Notes under the pieces: generated by a model
The model's database searches: none
Seen by the model: only the letters and a program-made list of their open reading frames with translations
What the model was told of the DNA's origin: nothing
Translations under genes and position numbers: made by a program
Assembly: GCF_943736985.1 (NCBI RefSeq)
Contig: NZ_CALSFS010000012.1
Coordinates: 62,001 to 126,000, forward strand
Source of the DNA: Clostridium sp. Marseille-Q2269
Lineage (GTDB): Bacteria; Bacillota; Clostridia; Clostridiales; Clostridiaceae
Reading direction: 5' to 3'
Length of the DNA stretch: 64,000 bases
Shown: positions 47,540 to 56,667 of the stretch, in pieces
Layout of the letters: each line of letters begins with the position of its first letter
How positions within the stretch are numbered: position 1 is the stretch's first letter

Positions 47540-48397
47540 ATGGTTAATCTAGTAACAACTAAAAAAATGTTATTAAAGGCACAAGAAGCCCATTACGCAG
47601 TACCAGCATTTAATATTCATAATTTAGAAACTATAAGAGTTGTTGTAGAAACAGCATCAGAAATGAGATCACCAGTTATAATAGCTGGTACTCCAGGTAC
47701 AATAAAGTATGCAGGTCCAGAATATTTAGTGAATATTTTGGAAACAGCAGCTAAAATAAATAATATTCCAATAGCTTTACATTTAGATCATTTTGAGGAT
47801 GTAGAAAAAATTAAAAGATATATAGATATAGGGTTTACTTCTGCAATGATAGATGCATCTAAAAAGTCTTATGAAGATAATATAAAAACAGTAAAAGAAG
47901 TTGTTAGTTATGCCAATGAAAGAGGGGCAGTAGTTGAAGCAGAACTTGGTAAGCTAGATGGACAAGAAGATGATCTAATAGTAGATAAAAAAGATGCAAT
48001 GTATACAAATCCACAGCAGGCAAAAGAATTTATAGAAAAAACGAGAATAGATTCCTTATCAGTAGCAATAGGAACAGCCCATGGTGTTTATAAAGGTAAT
48101 CCCAAATTAGATTATGATAGATTAAGAGACATAAGAAAAGAAGTGGAAGTTCCATTAGTATTACATGGAGCATCAGATGTTCCAGAGATGTCAGTTAAGA
48201 ACACAATAGAACTTGGAATATGTAAAGTAAATATAGCAACAGATTTAAAAATACCATTTGCAAATGCAGTAAAAGAGTATTTTAAAGAAAATCCAAATGC
48301 AAATGATCCAAGAAAATATATGACACCAGGGAAAGAAGCAATGAAAAGAATAGTAGAAGAAAAAATAAGAATGTGTGGAAGTGAGAATAAGGCATAA
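47540..48397 (+). CDS. Class II tagatose-1,6-bisphosphate aldolase (copy 2)
   Basis: 285-aa class II aldolase closely similar to the gene at 29472; the C-terminal stretch from ASDVP to GSENKA differs at only a few positions. Same active-site motifs ([55 protein letters not shown]). In this cluster it would finish the tagatose pathway for galactose. No kinase gene accompanies it. The pair looks like a duplication. Confidence 0.9.
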   Translation: MVNLVTTKKMLLKAQEAHYAVPAFNIHNLETIRVVVETASEMRSPVIIAGTPGTIKYAGPEYLVNILETAAKINNIPIALHLDHFEDVEKIKRYIDIGFTSAMIDASKKSYEDNIKTVKEVVSYANERGAVVEAELGKLDGQEDDLIVDKKDAMYTNPQQAKEFIEKTRIDSLSVAIGTAHGVYKGNPKLDYDRLRDIRKEVEVPLVLHGASDVPEMSVKNTIELGICKVNIATDLKIPFANAVKEYFKENPNANDPRKYMTPGKEAMKRIVEEKIRMCGSENKA

Positions 48398-48470
48398 TCA
48401 CTGTAGTAGATCTAAAAATTAATATTAAAAAATCATAATTAAGTATATGAATCTGAACTACATTAATAGA

Positions 48471-48509
48471 AGGTATCTTAAAATTAAATCTATTTTAAGG
48501 TACTTTTTT
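48471..48509 (+). terminator. Terminator after aldolase copy 2
   Basis: AGGTATCTTAAAAT pairs imperfectly with ATTTTAAGGTACT, 7-nt loop, then a T run. Confidence 0.65.
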
Positions 48510-48765
48510 AGTGTGCTCAGCATGTGTACAACTTGAAGATAAAAGTACGCTGAGGTTGACCATGGGTACCACTAACTGACAGCAAGAGTATACACAGTCA
48601 AATATGAAAATATGACAATATGAAAAGGGAATAATAAAATAATTATTTTTCTACTACTTGATTTATTTTCTTAATTTTAAAAGAATGAAAATTTTTATAT
48701 AGAAGTTTTATTAAGTTATAAATATAAATTATATAAATGAATTTATTAGATTAGGAGAAATAAAT
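48510..48765. other. Spacer with GC-richer structured island
   Basis: No ORF. At about 48515-48605 the sequence is visibly richer in G+C than its surroundings and has CTCAGC/GCTGAG and GTGTAC/GTAC-type complementary pieces. The remainder to the next gene is AT-rich with a weak promoter-like stretch. Not a riboswitch class that I recognise. Confidence 0.35.
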
Positions 48766-49503
48766 ATGGAAAAGACTAAAATTTTATCTCATAGAGGGGC
48801 TAGTGCTTATGCTCCAGAAAATACTATAGTAGCTTTTAAAAAAGCTATAGAAATGAATACTGATGGAATAGAATTGGATGTTCATTTGTCTAAAGATGGA
48901 CATATTATAGTAATGCATGATGAAAGAGTAGATAGAACTACAAATGGCAAAGGCGAAATAAAAGATCTTTTATTTCATGAATTAAAGGAACTAGATGCAG
49001 GTTCTTGGTTTAGTGAAAAATATAAAGATGAAAAGATACCTACTTTAGAATAAGTTTTAAAGTTAATAATACATATAAATATTTATTTAAATATAGAAAT
49101 AAAAGCAGGATATAGATATTACTCTAATATAGAGAAAAAAGTTATAGATATGATAGAAAAATATAAAATTATAGATAGAGTTATCATATCTTCTTTCCAT
49201 CATTATTCTTTAGTAAAAGTTAAAGAAATAAATCCCAATATAAAAACAGGAATGCTTTATGAAGCAGCCTTATATGAACCTTGGGAATATGCAAGGTATA
49301 TAAAAGTAGATGCAATTCATCCTAATTATATTACGCTTACAAAGGAATTTATAGATAAAGCTCATATCAATAGCTTGGAAATAAATCCGTATACAATAAA
49401 TGATGAGATAACTATGGAAAGATTAATAAAGAGTAAAATAACTAGTATTATAACTAATTATCCAGATAAAGCTTATAATATTATTTCAAAACTTAAATTA
49501 TAG
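48766..49503 (+). pseudogene. Glycerophosphodiester phosphodiesterase, interrupted by a nonsense codon
   Basis: A UgpQ/GlpQ-type gene of about 245 codons split by an in-frame TAA at 49051-49053. Before the stop: LSHRGASAYAPENTIVAFKKA, GIELDVHLSKDGHIIVMHDERVDRTTNG (catalytic His pair and metal-binding E..D), ending IPTLE. After it the same frame continues VLKLI..., LNIEIKAGY, VIISSFHHYSLVKVKEINP, AIHPNY and a normal C terminus. The expected sequence is IPTLEEVLKLI, so one GAA-to-TAA change explains the break and nothing else is missing. Both halves alone lack a complete barrel. Either a recent pseudogene or a sequencing error. Confidence 0.85.
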
Positions 49504-49831
49504 AATATAAAAAGTTATATTTACATAAATATTTAAATAATTAATATATTCATATATGTTCATTTGCAATAGAAAAGGATGCATTAGCTACAAGAAAAAT
49601 ATTTAATAGATTTAGGCTTAAAGTTTTAGTAGTGCTAATAACACTATAAAATTTTAAGTCTTATTGGTTTGTATAAAAATATTAAATTTATATTAATATG
49701 CATATTAGAATAAAATATATTTTTAAATCAGGTATTTAAAGTCATTAATATAGAAATACTAAAGTTTATAGGAAAGTTACAGAAATCTATATTTTAATAA
49801 ATCCCTTTATAAAAAAGAAAGGAGGTATTTC
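49504..49831. other. AT-rich spacer, possible decayed coding remnant
   Basis: No intact gene. The stretch at about 49565-49650 reads in one frame as AIEKDALATRKIFNRFRLKVL before a stop, which could be a decayed coding segment, but it is too short to identify. The rest is low-complexity AT sequence with a GGAGG site for the next gene at the end. Confidence 0.3.
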
Positions 49832-51991
49832 ATGAGAGGAAGTCTTAAAATTTATAAAAGAGATCTGCAGAATATAACAACAAATTGGGTAGCTATAGTT
49901 GTAATGCTAGGTCTTATGATATTACCTTCTTTATACGCTTGGTTTAATATAAAGTCTTCTTGGGATCCCTATTCTAATACAAAACTAATATCGGTGGCTG
50001 TAGTAAACAAAGATAAATCCGCTTCTTTTAATGGGGTTACTATTAATGTAGGAGAAGAACTTATAAATAAATTAAAAGCAAATGACAAAATAGGATGGAA
50101 ATTTGTTGATGAAAAGGAAGCTGAGAAGGGGATAAAGTATGGAAAATATTATGCTAGCGTAGTTATACCTGAAGATTTTTCATATAAAATATTATCTATA
50201 ACTAGAGACAAACAAGAAAAACCTACTCTGATTTATTCTGTAAATGAAAAAAGCAATGCAGTAGCTCCTAAAATAACAAGCAAAGGTGTTACAACAGTAC
50301 AAAATGAAGTTACAAAAACCTTTGTAAAAACAGTGAATGGTATTATATTTGATATATTTAATAATGTAGGTATAGAACTTGAAAAGGGAAAGCCAAAACT
50401 AAAAGATCTAATGAATATGATTTTTTATGTTAATGATAAAATACCTGAAATAAATGCTTCTATAGACAAATTAGAAAAAGGTGCTATAACATTAGAACAG
50501 TTTATAGAAAAAATAAATAAAGATATTCCATTAATAAAAAATACTATAGATAAAGCTCTAAATGCAGGAGATAAAACAAAATCATTTTTAACAAAGTCCA
50601 AAGAAGGAATAAATAATGTGGCTCCTTATATAAAAGAAGATTTGATTATAGCAAAAAAAATAAATAGTACGGCAGAAGTTTTAATGGAAGAAGGTATAAT
50701 ATTATCAGAAAAAAATTCTGCAGAAGCTAAAGAGAATCTATTAACTTCAAAAGATAAATTAAATAATGTAAAGGAAATTTTTAATAATATATTAGAATTA
50801 TTAGATACTATAAATAAAGATAAAAAAAATAATATAATAAATGATTTTCAAAATGATATTTTAAATTCTAAGGAAAGATTGGATGAAAAAATAGAAATTA
50901 TAGATAATATACTTTCGTCTATAGATAGAGGGGAAAAAATATCTAGGGATGTTATAAATATATTAAAGAGTAAACATAATAAGATAAATTCAGTGCTAGA
51001 AAATATTATAAAAGATTTTAATCCTAAAATAGTACCAGCTATAAATAATGTTCTTAATGATTTGATAGTTGTGGCAGATAATACTATACAGTTATTAAAA
51101 AATGCTAATTCAAACTTGCCAGAAGCTACAGATTTATTAGATAAAGGGTATGTTGGTGCAGAAAATGGAATAAAAGGTATAAAAGTTCTAAAATCTAATT
51201 TACCATCTATAGAAAAATCAATAGGCGAAGTTGCAAATAAGCTGAAAACTTTAGATGATGATAAAAGATTAAATGAAATAATAAAATTACTGAAAAATGA
51301 TGCAAAAACAGAAAGTGAATTTATATCAAATCCTATACAAATAAAAGAAAATAGAATATATCCTATTCCAAACTACGGATCAGCAATGGCTCCTTTTTTT
51401 ACTACATTATCACTCTGGGTTGGCGCCTTGATATTAGTTTCTATACTTTCAGTAGAGGTAAAAGATATAAAAGAAGTAAAAAAATTAGAAGTCTATGAAA
51501 AATACTTTGGAAGATATCTTACATTTGCCACTATAGCTATATTTCAAGCTATAATAGTGAGTTTAGGAGACATATTTTTATTAAAAGTATATGTATCGGA
51601 TAAACCAAAATTTATTTTATTTTCAATATTTATAAGCATAGTATTTTCTATGATAATATACACTCTAGTATCTGTTTTTGGTAATATAGGTAAGGCTTTA
51701 GGAGTAATATTATTAGTTCTTCAAATATCTTCTTCAGGAGGAACTTTTCCTATAGAAGTGACTCCTAGATTTTTTCAAATTATAAATCCAATGTTACCTT
51801 TCACATATGCTATATCAGGTATGAGAGAGACTGTAGGAGGGGTGATAGAAAGTATATTTGTAAGGGATATAGTAATCCTAATAATTTATTTTACAATATC
51901 TATACTTATAGCTTTGTTGTTAAAGAAGAAACTGGAAAGGATAAATAAAAGTTTCATAAAAAAGTTTAAAAAAAGTGGATTAGTAGAATAG
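49832..51991 (+). CDS. YhgE/Pip-family membrane protein
   Basis: 719-aa protein of the YhgE/Pip (phage infection protein) family, ABC-2 permease-like at both ends. One membrane helix at the N terminus (WVAIVVMLGLMILPSLYAWFN), then a large extracytoplasmic region (about 45-510) with a conserved ISVAVVNKDKSASFNG start and a long helical, coiled-coil-like middle, then five or six helices to the C terminus (ALILVSILSVEV, FSMIIYTLVSVFGN, SSSGGTFPIEVTPRFF, ILIIYFTISILIALLL). Proposed for export or secretion functions; the substrate is unknown. GGAGG site at 49821. Confidence 0.88.
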   Translation: MRGSLKIYKRDLQNITTNWVAIVVMLGLMILPSLYAWFNIKSSWDPYSNTKLISVAVVNKDKSASFNGVTINVGEELINKLKANDKIGWKFVDEKEAEKGIKYGKYYASVVIPEDFSYKILSITRDKQEKPTLIYSVNEKSNAVAPKITSKGVTTVQNEVTKTFVKTVNGIIFDIFNNVGIELEKGKPKLKDLMNMIFYVNDKIPEINASIDKLEKGAITLEQFIEKINKDIPLIKNTIDKALNAGDKTKSFLTKSKEGINNVAPYIKEDLIIAKKINSTAEVLMEEGIILSEKNSAEAKENLLTSKDKLNNVKEIFNNILELLDTINKDKKNNIINDFQNDILNSKERLDEKIEIIDNILSSIDRGEKISRDVINILKSKHNKINSVLENIIKDFNPKIVPAINNVLNDLIVVADNTIQLLKNANSNLPEATDLLDKGYVGAENGIKGIKVLKSNLPSIEKSIGEVANKLKTLDDDKRLNEIIKLLKNDAKTESEFISNPIQIKENRIYPIPNYGSAMAPFFTTLSLWVGALILVSILSVEVKDIKEVKKLEVYEKYFGRYLTFATIAIFQAIIVSLGDIFLLKVYVSDKPKFILFSIFISIVFSMIIYTLVSVFGNIGKALGVILLVLQISSSGGTFPIEVTPRFFQIINPMLPFTYAISGMRETVGGVIESIFVRDIVILIIYFTISILIALLLKKKLERINKSFIKKFKKSGLVE

Positions 51992-52114
51992 TAATTAGAG
52001 TATGTGATTTAAGTCACAGAATTATTGATGAAAAGACATTATTATATAAATATATACAACAAAATTTTGTTAAATTTTATTCTATAATTAAAATTAAAAG
52101 GAGAAACTTTTATC

Positions 52115-52459
52115 ATGAAAAAACAATTAATAAAAAACATAGATTTTGCAACACCAATAGAAATGGAATCTTTAGTAAATTATGAAGAGGGTACAGTTGT
52201 AAGTAGAACTTTAGCACAAGGAAAACCATTAAGTGTAACTTTATTTGCATTTGATAAAGGGGAAGAAATAAGTTCACATTCAGCTTCAGGAGATGCTATG
52301 GTTTATATACTAGATGGTGAAGCAGAAATAACTATAGGAGAAGAAAAATTTAATGTAAAAAAGGGAGAGACTATAGTAATGCCAGGTAATGTACCTCATG
52401 CATTATTGGCTACACAAAGATTTAAAATGCTGTTAACAGTAATATTTAGTTTACAATAA
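52115..52459 (+). CDS. Single-domain cupin protein
   Basis: 114-aa small cupin. First cupin motif SSHSASGDAMVYILDGEAEITIG and second GETIVMPGNVPHAL; metal-ligand His/Glu pattern is partly kept (H, D/E, H). Such proteins may bind a small ligand or act as simple isomerases or sensors. It stands alone between YhgE and a convergent spore gene pair. No specific function can be given. Confidence 0.85.
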   Translation: MKKQLIKNIDFATPIEMESLVNYEEGTVVSRTLAQGKPLSVTLFAFDKGEEISSHSASGDAMVYILDGEAEITIGEEKFNVKKGETIVMPGNVPHALLATQRFKMLLTVIFSLQ

Positions 52460-52531
52460 ACATCATTTAAAAAGTTATTTTCAAGATGGTATATTATAAA
52501 TATATAAAATTATAAGTTTTATTTTAAATTA

Positions 52532-52574
52532 AAAGCTATGAAATATAAGGATGATACCCTAACTTCATAGCTTT
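52532..52574. terminator. Hairpin between convergent cupin and gerQ
   Basis: AAAGCTATGAA pairs perfectly with TTCATAGCTTT, 21-nt loop, short T run. Symmetric; may end transcripts from both sides. Confidence 0.45.
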
Positions 52575-52679
52575 ATGCATTTATAGCAGTTAGTTAAGGT
52601 TTAATTTAATAAATGGATTAGTTTAGTAATGCTTTTTATTTAGAAAATAAATTTATTAATTAACTATATAAAATGCTAA

Positions 52680-53174
52680 TTAATCAAATATTGTTACAAA
52701 TTTTATAGAGTACATATCAGCCATAACTAAATGATTAGTATCCACTTCATTTATTAAAATATAACTTATTCCAACTCCTACTAATGTACCTTCTCTATCT
52801 ATTAGCAAATTTGTGCCTATTAAAAATTCTACTTTTACTCTTTTACCTATTTGAGTTTTTAGAAAGCCTTGGTTATATAATATATCATCTTGTACAGAAG
52901 GTACAAATTGTGTACCATTAGGAGTAGGTGCAGGAGTAGTAGGTAGATTTTGAGATTGATTAGTGTTCATAGGTGATCCACTCTCAGTATATATAGAATC
53001 TTCATTAGCTATGTTATCGTTACATCTATTCATCTCATTGTAATTTATGTTATCTGTAGAAGAAGTCATGTATGGGTTATACATTGGAGAATTACCACAA
53101 GCCATATAAGGCATAGGTCTCATATTTTGGCCATAACTATTATTTTCTAAATAAGGACAATCATCAATAAACAT
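52680..53174 (-). CDS. gerQ: GerQ-like spore coat protein
   Basis: 164-aa protein. The first 95 residues are Asn/Pro/Tyr/Met-rich low complexity, as in coat proteins (CPYLENNSYGQNMRPMPYMA, TTPAPTPNGTQ). The C-terminal 65 residues form the GerQ-type domain FLKTQIGKRVKVEFLIGTN, GTLVGVGISYILINEVDTN. In Bacillus GerQ anchors CwlJ in the coat and is cross-linked there. Here it lies 22 bp downstream of the CwlJ-like gene on the same strand, the Bacillus order, which supports the call. Confidence 0.78.
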   Translation of the reverse strand: MFIDDCPYLENNSYGQNMRPMPYMACGNSPMYNPYMTSSTDNINYNEMNRCNDNIANEDSIYTESGSPMNTNQSQNLPTTPAPTPNGTQFVPSVQDDILYNQGFLKTQIGKRVKVEFLIGTNLLIDREGTLVGVGISYILINEVDTNHLVMADMYSIKFVTIFD

Positions 53175-53196
53175 AAAATTCCTCCTAATTTATTTA

Positions 53197-53640
53197 TTAA
53201 GTTTGTGCATATAACTCAGTTGGATTATAAAAACAATGTTGAACAACTCTTACTTGAAAAGAGCCTACACCATTCGATGGAAAAATATTAGGACAAACGG
53301 GTCTAAAAGGATTAAAATACCAAAGTGAATATCCTATATTATATAATCTATTACCAGATAATGCCCAATCAGCAATATCATAGTGAATTTGTTCTGGTGG
53401 GCTGGCCCAAATAGTTTGAGGGTTTGCAACCCCTCTTAGCACATCTCTTACACAATCAAATTGACCGGGTTGATATATAATGTTTCTTATATCTCCTTGA
53501 CCAATCCTATGATATTCACCATATGGTACTCTAACTCTATTCATAACTACGGTAGCCACAGCCCGCATTCCATTGTCCCCTTCTCCACCGGCCTCACATT
53601 TTATAATTCTAGCTAATAATTCCCTATCGGAATATGCCAT
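53197..53640 (-). CDS. cwlJ: Spore cortex-lytic hydrolase CwlJ
   Basis: 147-aa single-domain hydrolase_2 (SleB/CwlJ) enzyme that degrades cortex peptidoglycan in germination. Catalytic Glu region RELLARIIKCEAGGEGDNGMRAVATVVMNRV, then YQPGQFDCV and WYFNPFRPVCPNIF. No signal peptide and no binding domain, which is the CwlJ rather than SleB layout. GGTG-type ribosome site. Made in the mother cell in related species; a sigma-E/K promoter was not resolved here. Confidence 0.9.
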   Translation of the reverse strand: MAYSDRELLARIIKCEAGGEGDNGMRAVATVVMNRVRVPYGEYHRIGQGDIRNIIYQPGQFDCVRDVLRGVANPQTIWASPPEQIHYDIADWALSGNRLYNIGYSLWYFNPFRPVCPNIFPSNGVGSFQVRVVQHCFYNPTELYAQT

Positions 53641-53841
53641 ATAAAATACACCTCATAAAAAGTCATTACAATATTAATTTATTCATAGTATAAGAAAAAG
53701 TACTAACTATTTTAAATTTTTATTTTAAATTTATATAGTTAAGCTATGTTTAATTACAGAAAAAAATTAGTTAAAAGGAATATTCCATATGTACATATTA
53801 TTAAATTGTTTTTTAATAGTGTAATAATATATTACATAAAA

Positions 53842-54519
53842 TTAATACAAAATTTCTTCTAAAGCTGGTAAGTTTTTTATTGTTATTATGTTTCGTTGAA
53901 AATCTATTAAATCATCATTTTTCATATTAACAAGTTCTCTTGATAAAGAAGGTCTTGGGATACCAAATATTTCAGCCAAAGTCTGTCTAGATATAGTTAA
54001 CTTTAAATTTAAGCTATTTTGTTTCTTATATTGCTCTATTAAAAAACTAGAAATTTTTTGGCGAATAGTTTCATAAGATAAATTTTTAACTTTTTTATTT
54101 AACATTAATATTTTATTAGATAAAAGCCCCATTAAATTATTTAAAATTACAGAATCTAAACTACAAAGTTTAATAATATCTTCTTTAAGTATAAACATAA
54201 CCTTACTTTTAGAAGAGGATACTATAGTAGAAGGATATTTATTCATAGAAGAGAATACAATAACTTCACCAAAAATATCTCCAGTGATTAATGGTGTAAT
54301 AGTAACGTTTTTCCCAGAAGAAAATAGTTTTTGTATTTCTATATTTCCATCTAATATAATACCTATACTAGAACAAGCATCACCTTCTATAGCGATTATT
54401 TCATTTTTTTCATAATCTTTTACTTTATAATTTATATTCTCAAGAATTTTTTCTATGAATTTTTCCTGAAAATTTTTAAATAATATACATTTGCTCAAAA
54501 TTGAAAAAATGTTATTCAT
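53842..54519 (-). CDS. Crp/Fnr-family transcriptional regulator
   Basis: 225-aa regulator. Cyclic-nucleotide-binding-like beta roll (about 15-130: KNEIIAIEGDACSSIGIILDGNIEIQKL, ITGDIFGEVIVFS) and C-terminal HTH (about 150-215: TISRQTLAEIFGIPRPSLSRELVNMKNDDLI). No N-terminal cysteine cluster, so not an FNR-type Fe-S sensor. It is divergent from the ferredoxin-like gene at 54626, with a dyad between them; it resembles the HcpR-type regulators of nitrosative stress genes in layout, but that is an inference. Confidence 0.88.
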   Translation of the reverse strand: MNNIFSILSKCILFKNFQEKFIEKILENINYKVKDYEKNEIIAIEGDACSSIGIILDGNIEIQKLFSSGKNVTITPLITGDIFGEVIVFSSMNKYPSTIVSSSKSKVMFILKEDIIKLCSLDSVILNNLMGLLSNKILMLNKKVKNLSYETIRQKISSFLIEQYKKQNSLNLKLTISRQTLAEIFGIPRPSLSRELVNMKNDDLIDFQRNIITIKNLPALEEILY

Positions 54520-54549
54520 AATAAATAAACCTCCATAAATTTTATAATG

Positions 54550-54563
54550 GTAACATTAGTTAC
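54550..54563. promoter_or_regulatory. Dyad operator between the Crp/Fnr and ferredoxin genes
   Basis: GTAAC (54550-54554), 4 nt, GTTAC (54559-54563), perfect 5-4-5 palindrome in the 106-bp divergent region. Spacing fits a Crp/Fnr dimer. Confidence 0.5.
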
Positions 54564-54625
54564 AGAATTATTTACATAATAATACTATAATAAATATAGA
54601 AAATCAATTAGGGGGTAATATAAAA

Positions 54626-55369
54626 ATGATTAGAAAGATAGTTAATATAGATAAAGAAAAATGTAATGGTTGTGGATTATGTGTAACAGCTTGTCATGAA
54701 GGAGCTATGGAGTTAATTGATGGTAAAGCAGTTTTGATTAGTGATGAATATTGTGACGGTTTAGGAGATTGTCTTCCAGAATGTCCTACAGGAGCCATAA
54801 AAATAGTAGAAAGAGAAGCTGTAGAATATAATGAAGAATTAGTAGAAAAGAGAATGGCTATAAAAAAATCTTTAGAGGAAAAAGAAGAGAAAATGCCATG
54901 TGGATGTCCTGGAACTATGGCTAAAGCTATTAAAAGACCAATTAAAAAGTCAAACTTAAAGATAGAACAAAAAGATTATAAAAATAATGAAAGAGCAAAT
55001 ATGGATTCAGAACTACAACAATGGCCTATTCAAATAAAATTAGTTAATACAAAAGCTCCATATTTACAAAATGCAGATCTATTAATAGCAGGGGACTGTA
55101 CTGCTTATGCTTATGGGGATTTCCATAAACAATTTATAAAAGATAGTATAACATTAATAGGATGTCCAAAATTAGATGATAATGAATACTACAAGGAAAA
55201 AATAGCAGAAATATTAGAAAACAATAACATAAAAAGTATAACTGTAGTGAGAATGGAAGTACCTTGCTGTGGTGGGATAGTAAATGCAGTTAAGAAAGCT
55301 ATGTTAAAATCAGAAACTATAGTACCATTTAATGAAGTAATAATAAGCACAGATGGAAGAATAAAATAA
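54626..55369 (+). CDS. Ferredoxin-like 4Fe-4S protein with extra cysteine motifs
   Basis: 247-aa iron-sulfur protein. N-terminal ferredoxin part: first cluster CNGCGLCVTACHEGA complete, second CDGLGDCLPECPTGA lacks one Cys of the classical CxxCxxCxxxC. A linker with CGCPGTM is followed by a C-terminal domain holding GDCTAYAY, GCPKLDD and VPCCGGIVNAV cysteines that could bind further metal. Often found near hybrid-cluster protein genes as an electron partner; no hcp is in this window. Probably controlled by the divergent Crp/Fnr regulator. Confidence 0.85.
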   Translation: MIRKIVNIDKEKCNGCGLCVTACHEGAMELIDGKAVLISDEYCDGLGDCLPECPTGAIKIVEREAVEYNEELVEKRMAIKKSLEEKEEKMPCGCPGTMAKAIKRPIKKSNLKIEQKDYKNNERANMDSELQQWPIQIKLVNTKAPYLQNADLLIAGDCTAYAYGDFHKQFIKDSITLIGCPKLDDNEYYKEKIAEILENNNIKSITVVRMEVPCCGGIVNAVKKAMLKSETIVPFNEVIISTDGRIK

Positions 55370-55460
55370 GAAAATTATAACTTTATTTAATATGGACATA
55401 TAGGGATTACTAGGATTTAAAGATACAGGTTATTTATTATAGTAAATATAGATAAAAATT

Positions 55461-55520
55461 AAATCTAAAAAAGATGATCACTGTTAAATACAGAAATCAT
55501 CTTTTTTAGATTTTATAATA
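55461..55520. terminator. Bidirectional terminator between the ferredoxin gene and trpP
   Basis: AAATCTAAAAAAGATGAT (55461-55478) and ATCATCTTTTTTAGATTT (55496-55513), 18 bp perfect, 17-nt loop, with A-rich left and T-rich right flanks, so it can stop both convergent transcripts. Confidence 0.85.
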
Positions 55521-55605
55521 TAAGTATAATTGTTTTAACGTTTAAAATTAAAAGCTATTAATTAAAAATTCAGCTTATTTAAAAATAAGTTATGATTCCA
55601 GTGAT

Positions 55606-56118
55606 TTAAATTGTCATTGAAGATCTTTTAAGGGCTGCATTTATTGAATTATATAGTATAACTGAGGCTATAGTATTTATTATGCATGCAGGCACTATAA
55701 CAGTTGTAACTAAAACCATAAATGGAGCTGGCAGAGAAACTAATAATAAAGCAGAACCTAGAAAAATGAAACCGCTTATAAAAGTTCCTATAATTGACAA
55801 TATAATCATTCTTAGCTGATTTTGTATCTTTCCATCTGTAATTTTGATTAATAGGAACATTATATTTGCTGTAAGTATTTTATCTATCAAGTTAGGAATT
55901 TGACCTGCAGGAAAAGTTGTGGTAGCAGCTGTTAAAATTCCTGATAAAATGCCAATTACTAGTGTGGTTTTATAATCTTTTGCTATTACTAAAGCTATAA
56001 ACATCATGGTCAATAAAAAATCTGGTTTCATTCCAAATAATAATGGAGGTGAAATTTGGTGTAATAATAAGCCTATGGCTAAAAGTAGTGAACATATTAT
56101 CATTTTTTTTAAGTTCAT
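55606..56118 (-). CDS. trpP: Tryptophan transporter TrpP
   Basis: 170-aa membrane protein of the TrpP (YhaG-like) family, about five helices (MIICSLLLAIGLLLHQ, FLLTMMFIALVIA, TTLVIGILSGILTAATTTFP, MIILSIIGTFISGFIFLGSA, LVTTVIVPACIINTIASVILY). The conserved FPAGQIPNLIDK loop is typical. A T-box with a Trp specifier lies upstream on the same strand, which independently supports tryptophan as substrate. GGGG ribosome site. Confidence 0.92.
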   Translation of the reverse strand: MNLKKMIICSLLLAIGLLLHQISPPLLFGMKPDFLLTMMFIALVIAKDYKTTLVIGILSGILTAATTTFPAGQIPNLIDKILTANIMFLLIKITDGKIQNQLRMIILSIIGTFISGFIFLGSALLLVSLPAPFMVLVTTVIVPACIINTIASVILYNSINAALKRSSMTI

Positions 56119-56309
56119 AGTAATATCCCCTTTCCAATATAAAAGATAGTTTGTTTTTAGATATAAATTAAATTTCCAACTATACCACTCAGTTCAAGCC
56201 ATAGTTACACCTCCTTTAATGTTTATTATAGATTTTTATTGTATAAATTTATAAAGTATAAGAGTTTAAAAACTAAATTAATAATAGATTAAAATTAATT
56301 TTTAAAAAT

Positions 56310-56590
56310 CAAAAAATCCTCTATCCTAATATTTATTAGGACGAAGATTATATTCGCGGTGCCACCTAATTTATGTTTAAACAATTAAAATTTAAACATA
56401 TCTCATTATTCAGGTACTAACATACCCTATCCTTTTTAACGGTAGGCTTCCGATAAATACTACTTTCTATAAAAGATTTCGCTTTATTTCTCTAAGGCCC
56501 ATTCACTAAGACTCCCATTGCTAAGATTCCACCATCCTTAGCTCTCTTTGAATATTTATCTTAGGTACTCTTCCTTATCAGTGAATTATA
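56310..56590 (-). promoter_or_regulatory. T-box riboswitch (tRNA-Trp) of trpP
   Basis: On the minus strand: stem I with AGAGAG and GGATGGTGGAA-type elements, a GAA-TGG-GCC specifier loop (TGG at 56501-56499, Trp codon), the antiterminator T-box AGGTGGCACCGCG (56367-56355) and then a terminator hairpin TCCTAAT/ATTAGGA with a T-tract ending near 56310. Uncharged tRNA-Trp would allow read-through into trpP. Promoter immediately upstream. Confidence 0.93.
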
Positions 56591-56606
56591 TTATTTATTT
56601 TTTAAA

Positions 56607-56635
56607 ATTATAACACAGTAAATTTTAAAAGTAAA
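56607..56635 (-). promoter_or_regulatory. Promoter of the T-box/trpP transcript
   Basis: Minus strand TTTACT (56635-56630), 17-bp spacer, TATAAT (56612-56607). Confidence 0.65.
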
Positions 56636-56667
56636 GTAATAAATTTAAAGTTATAATATAGAGAGGG

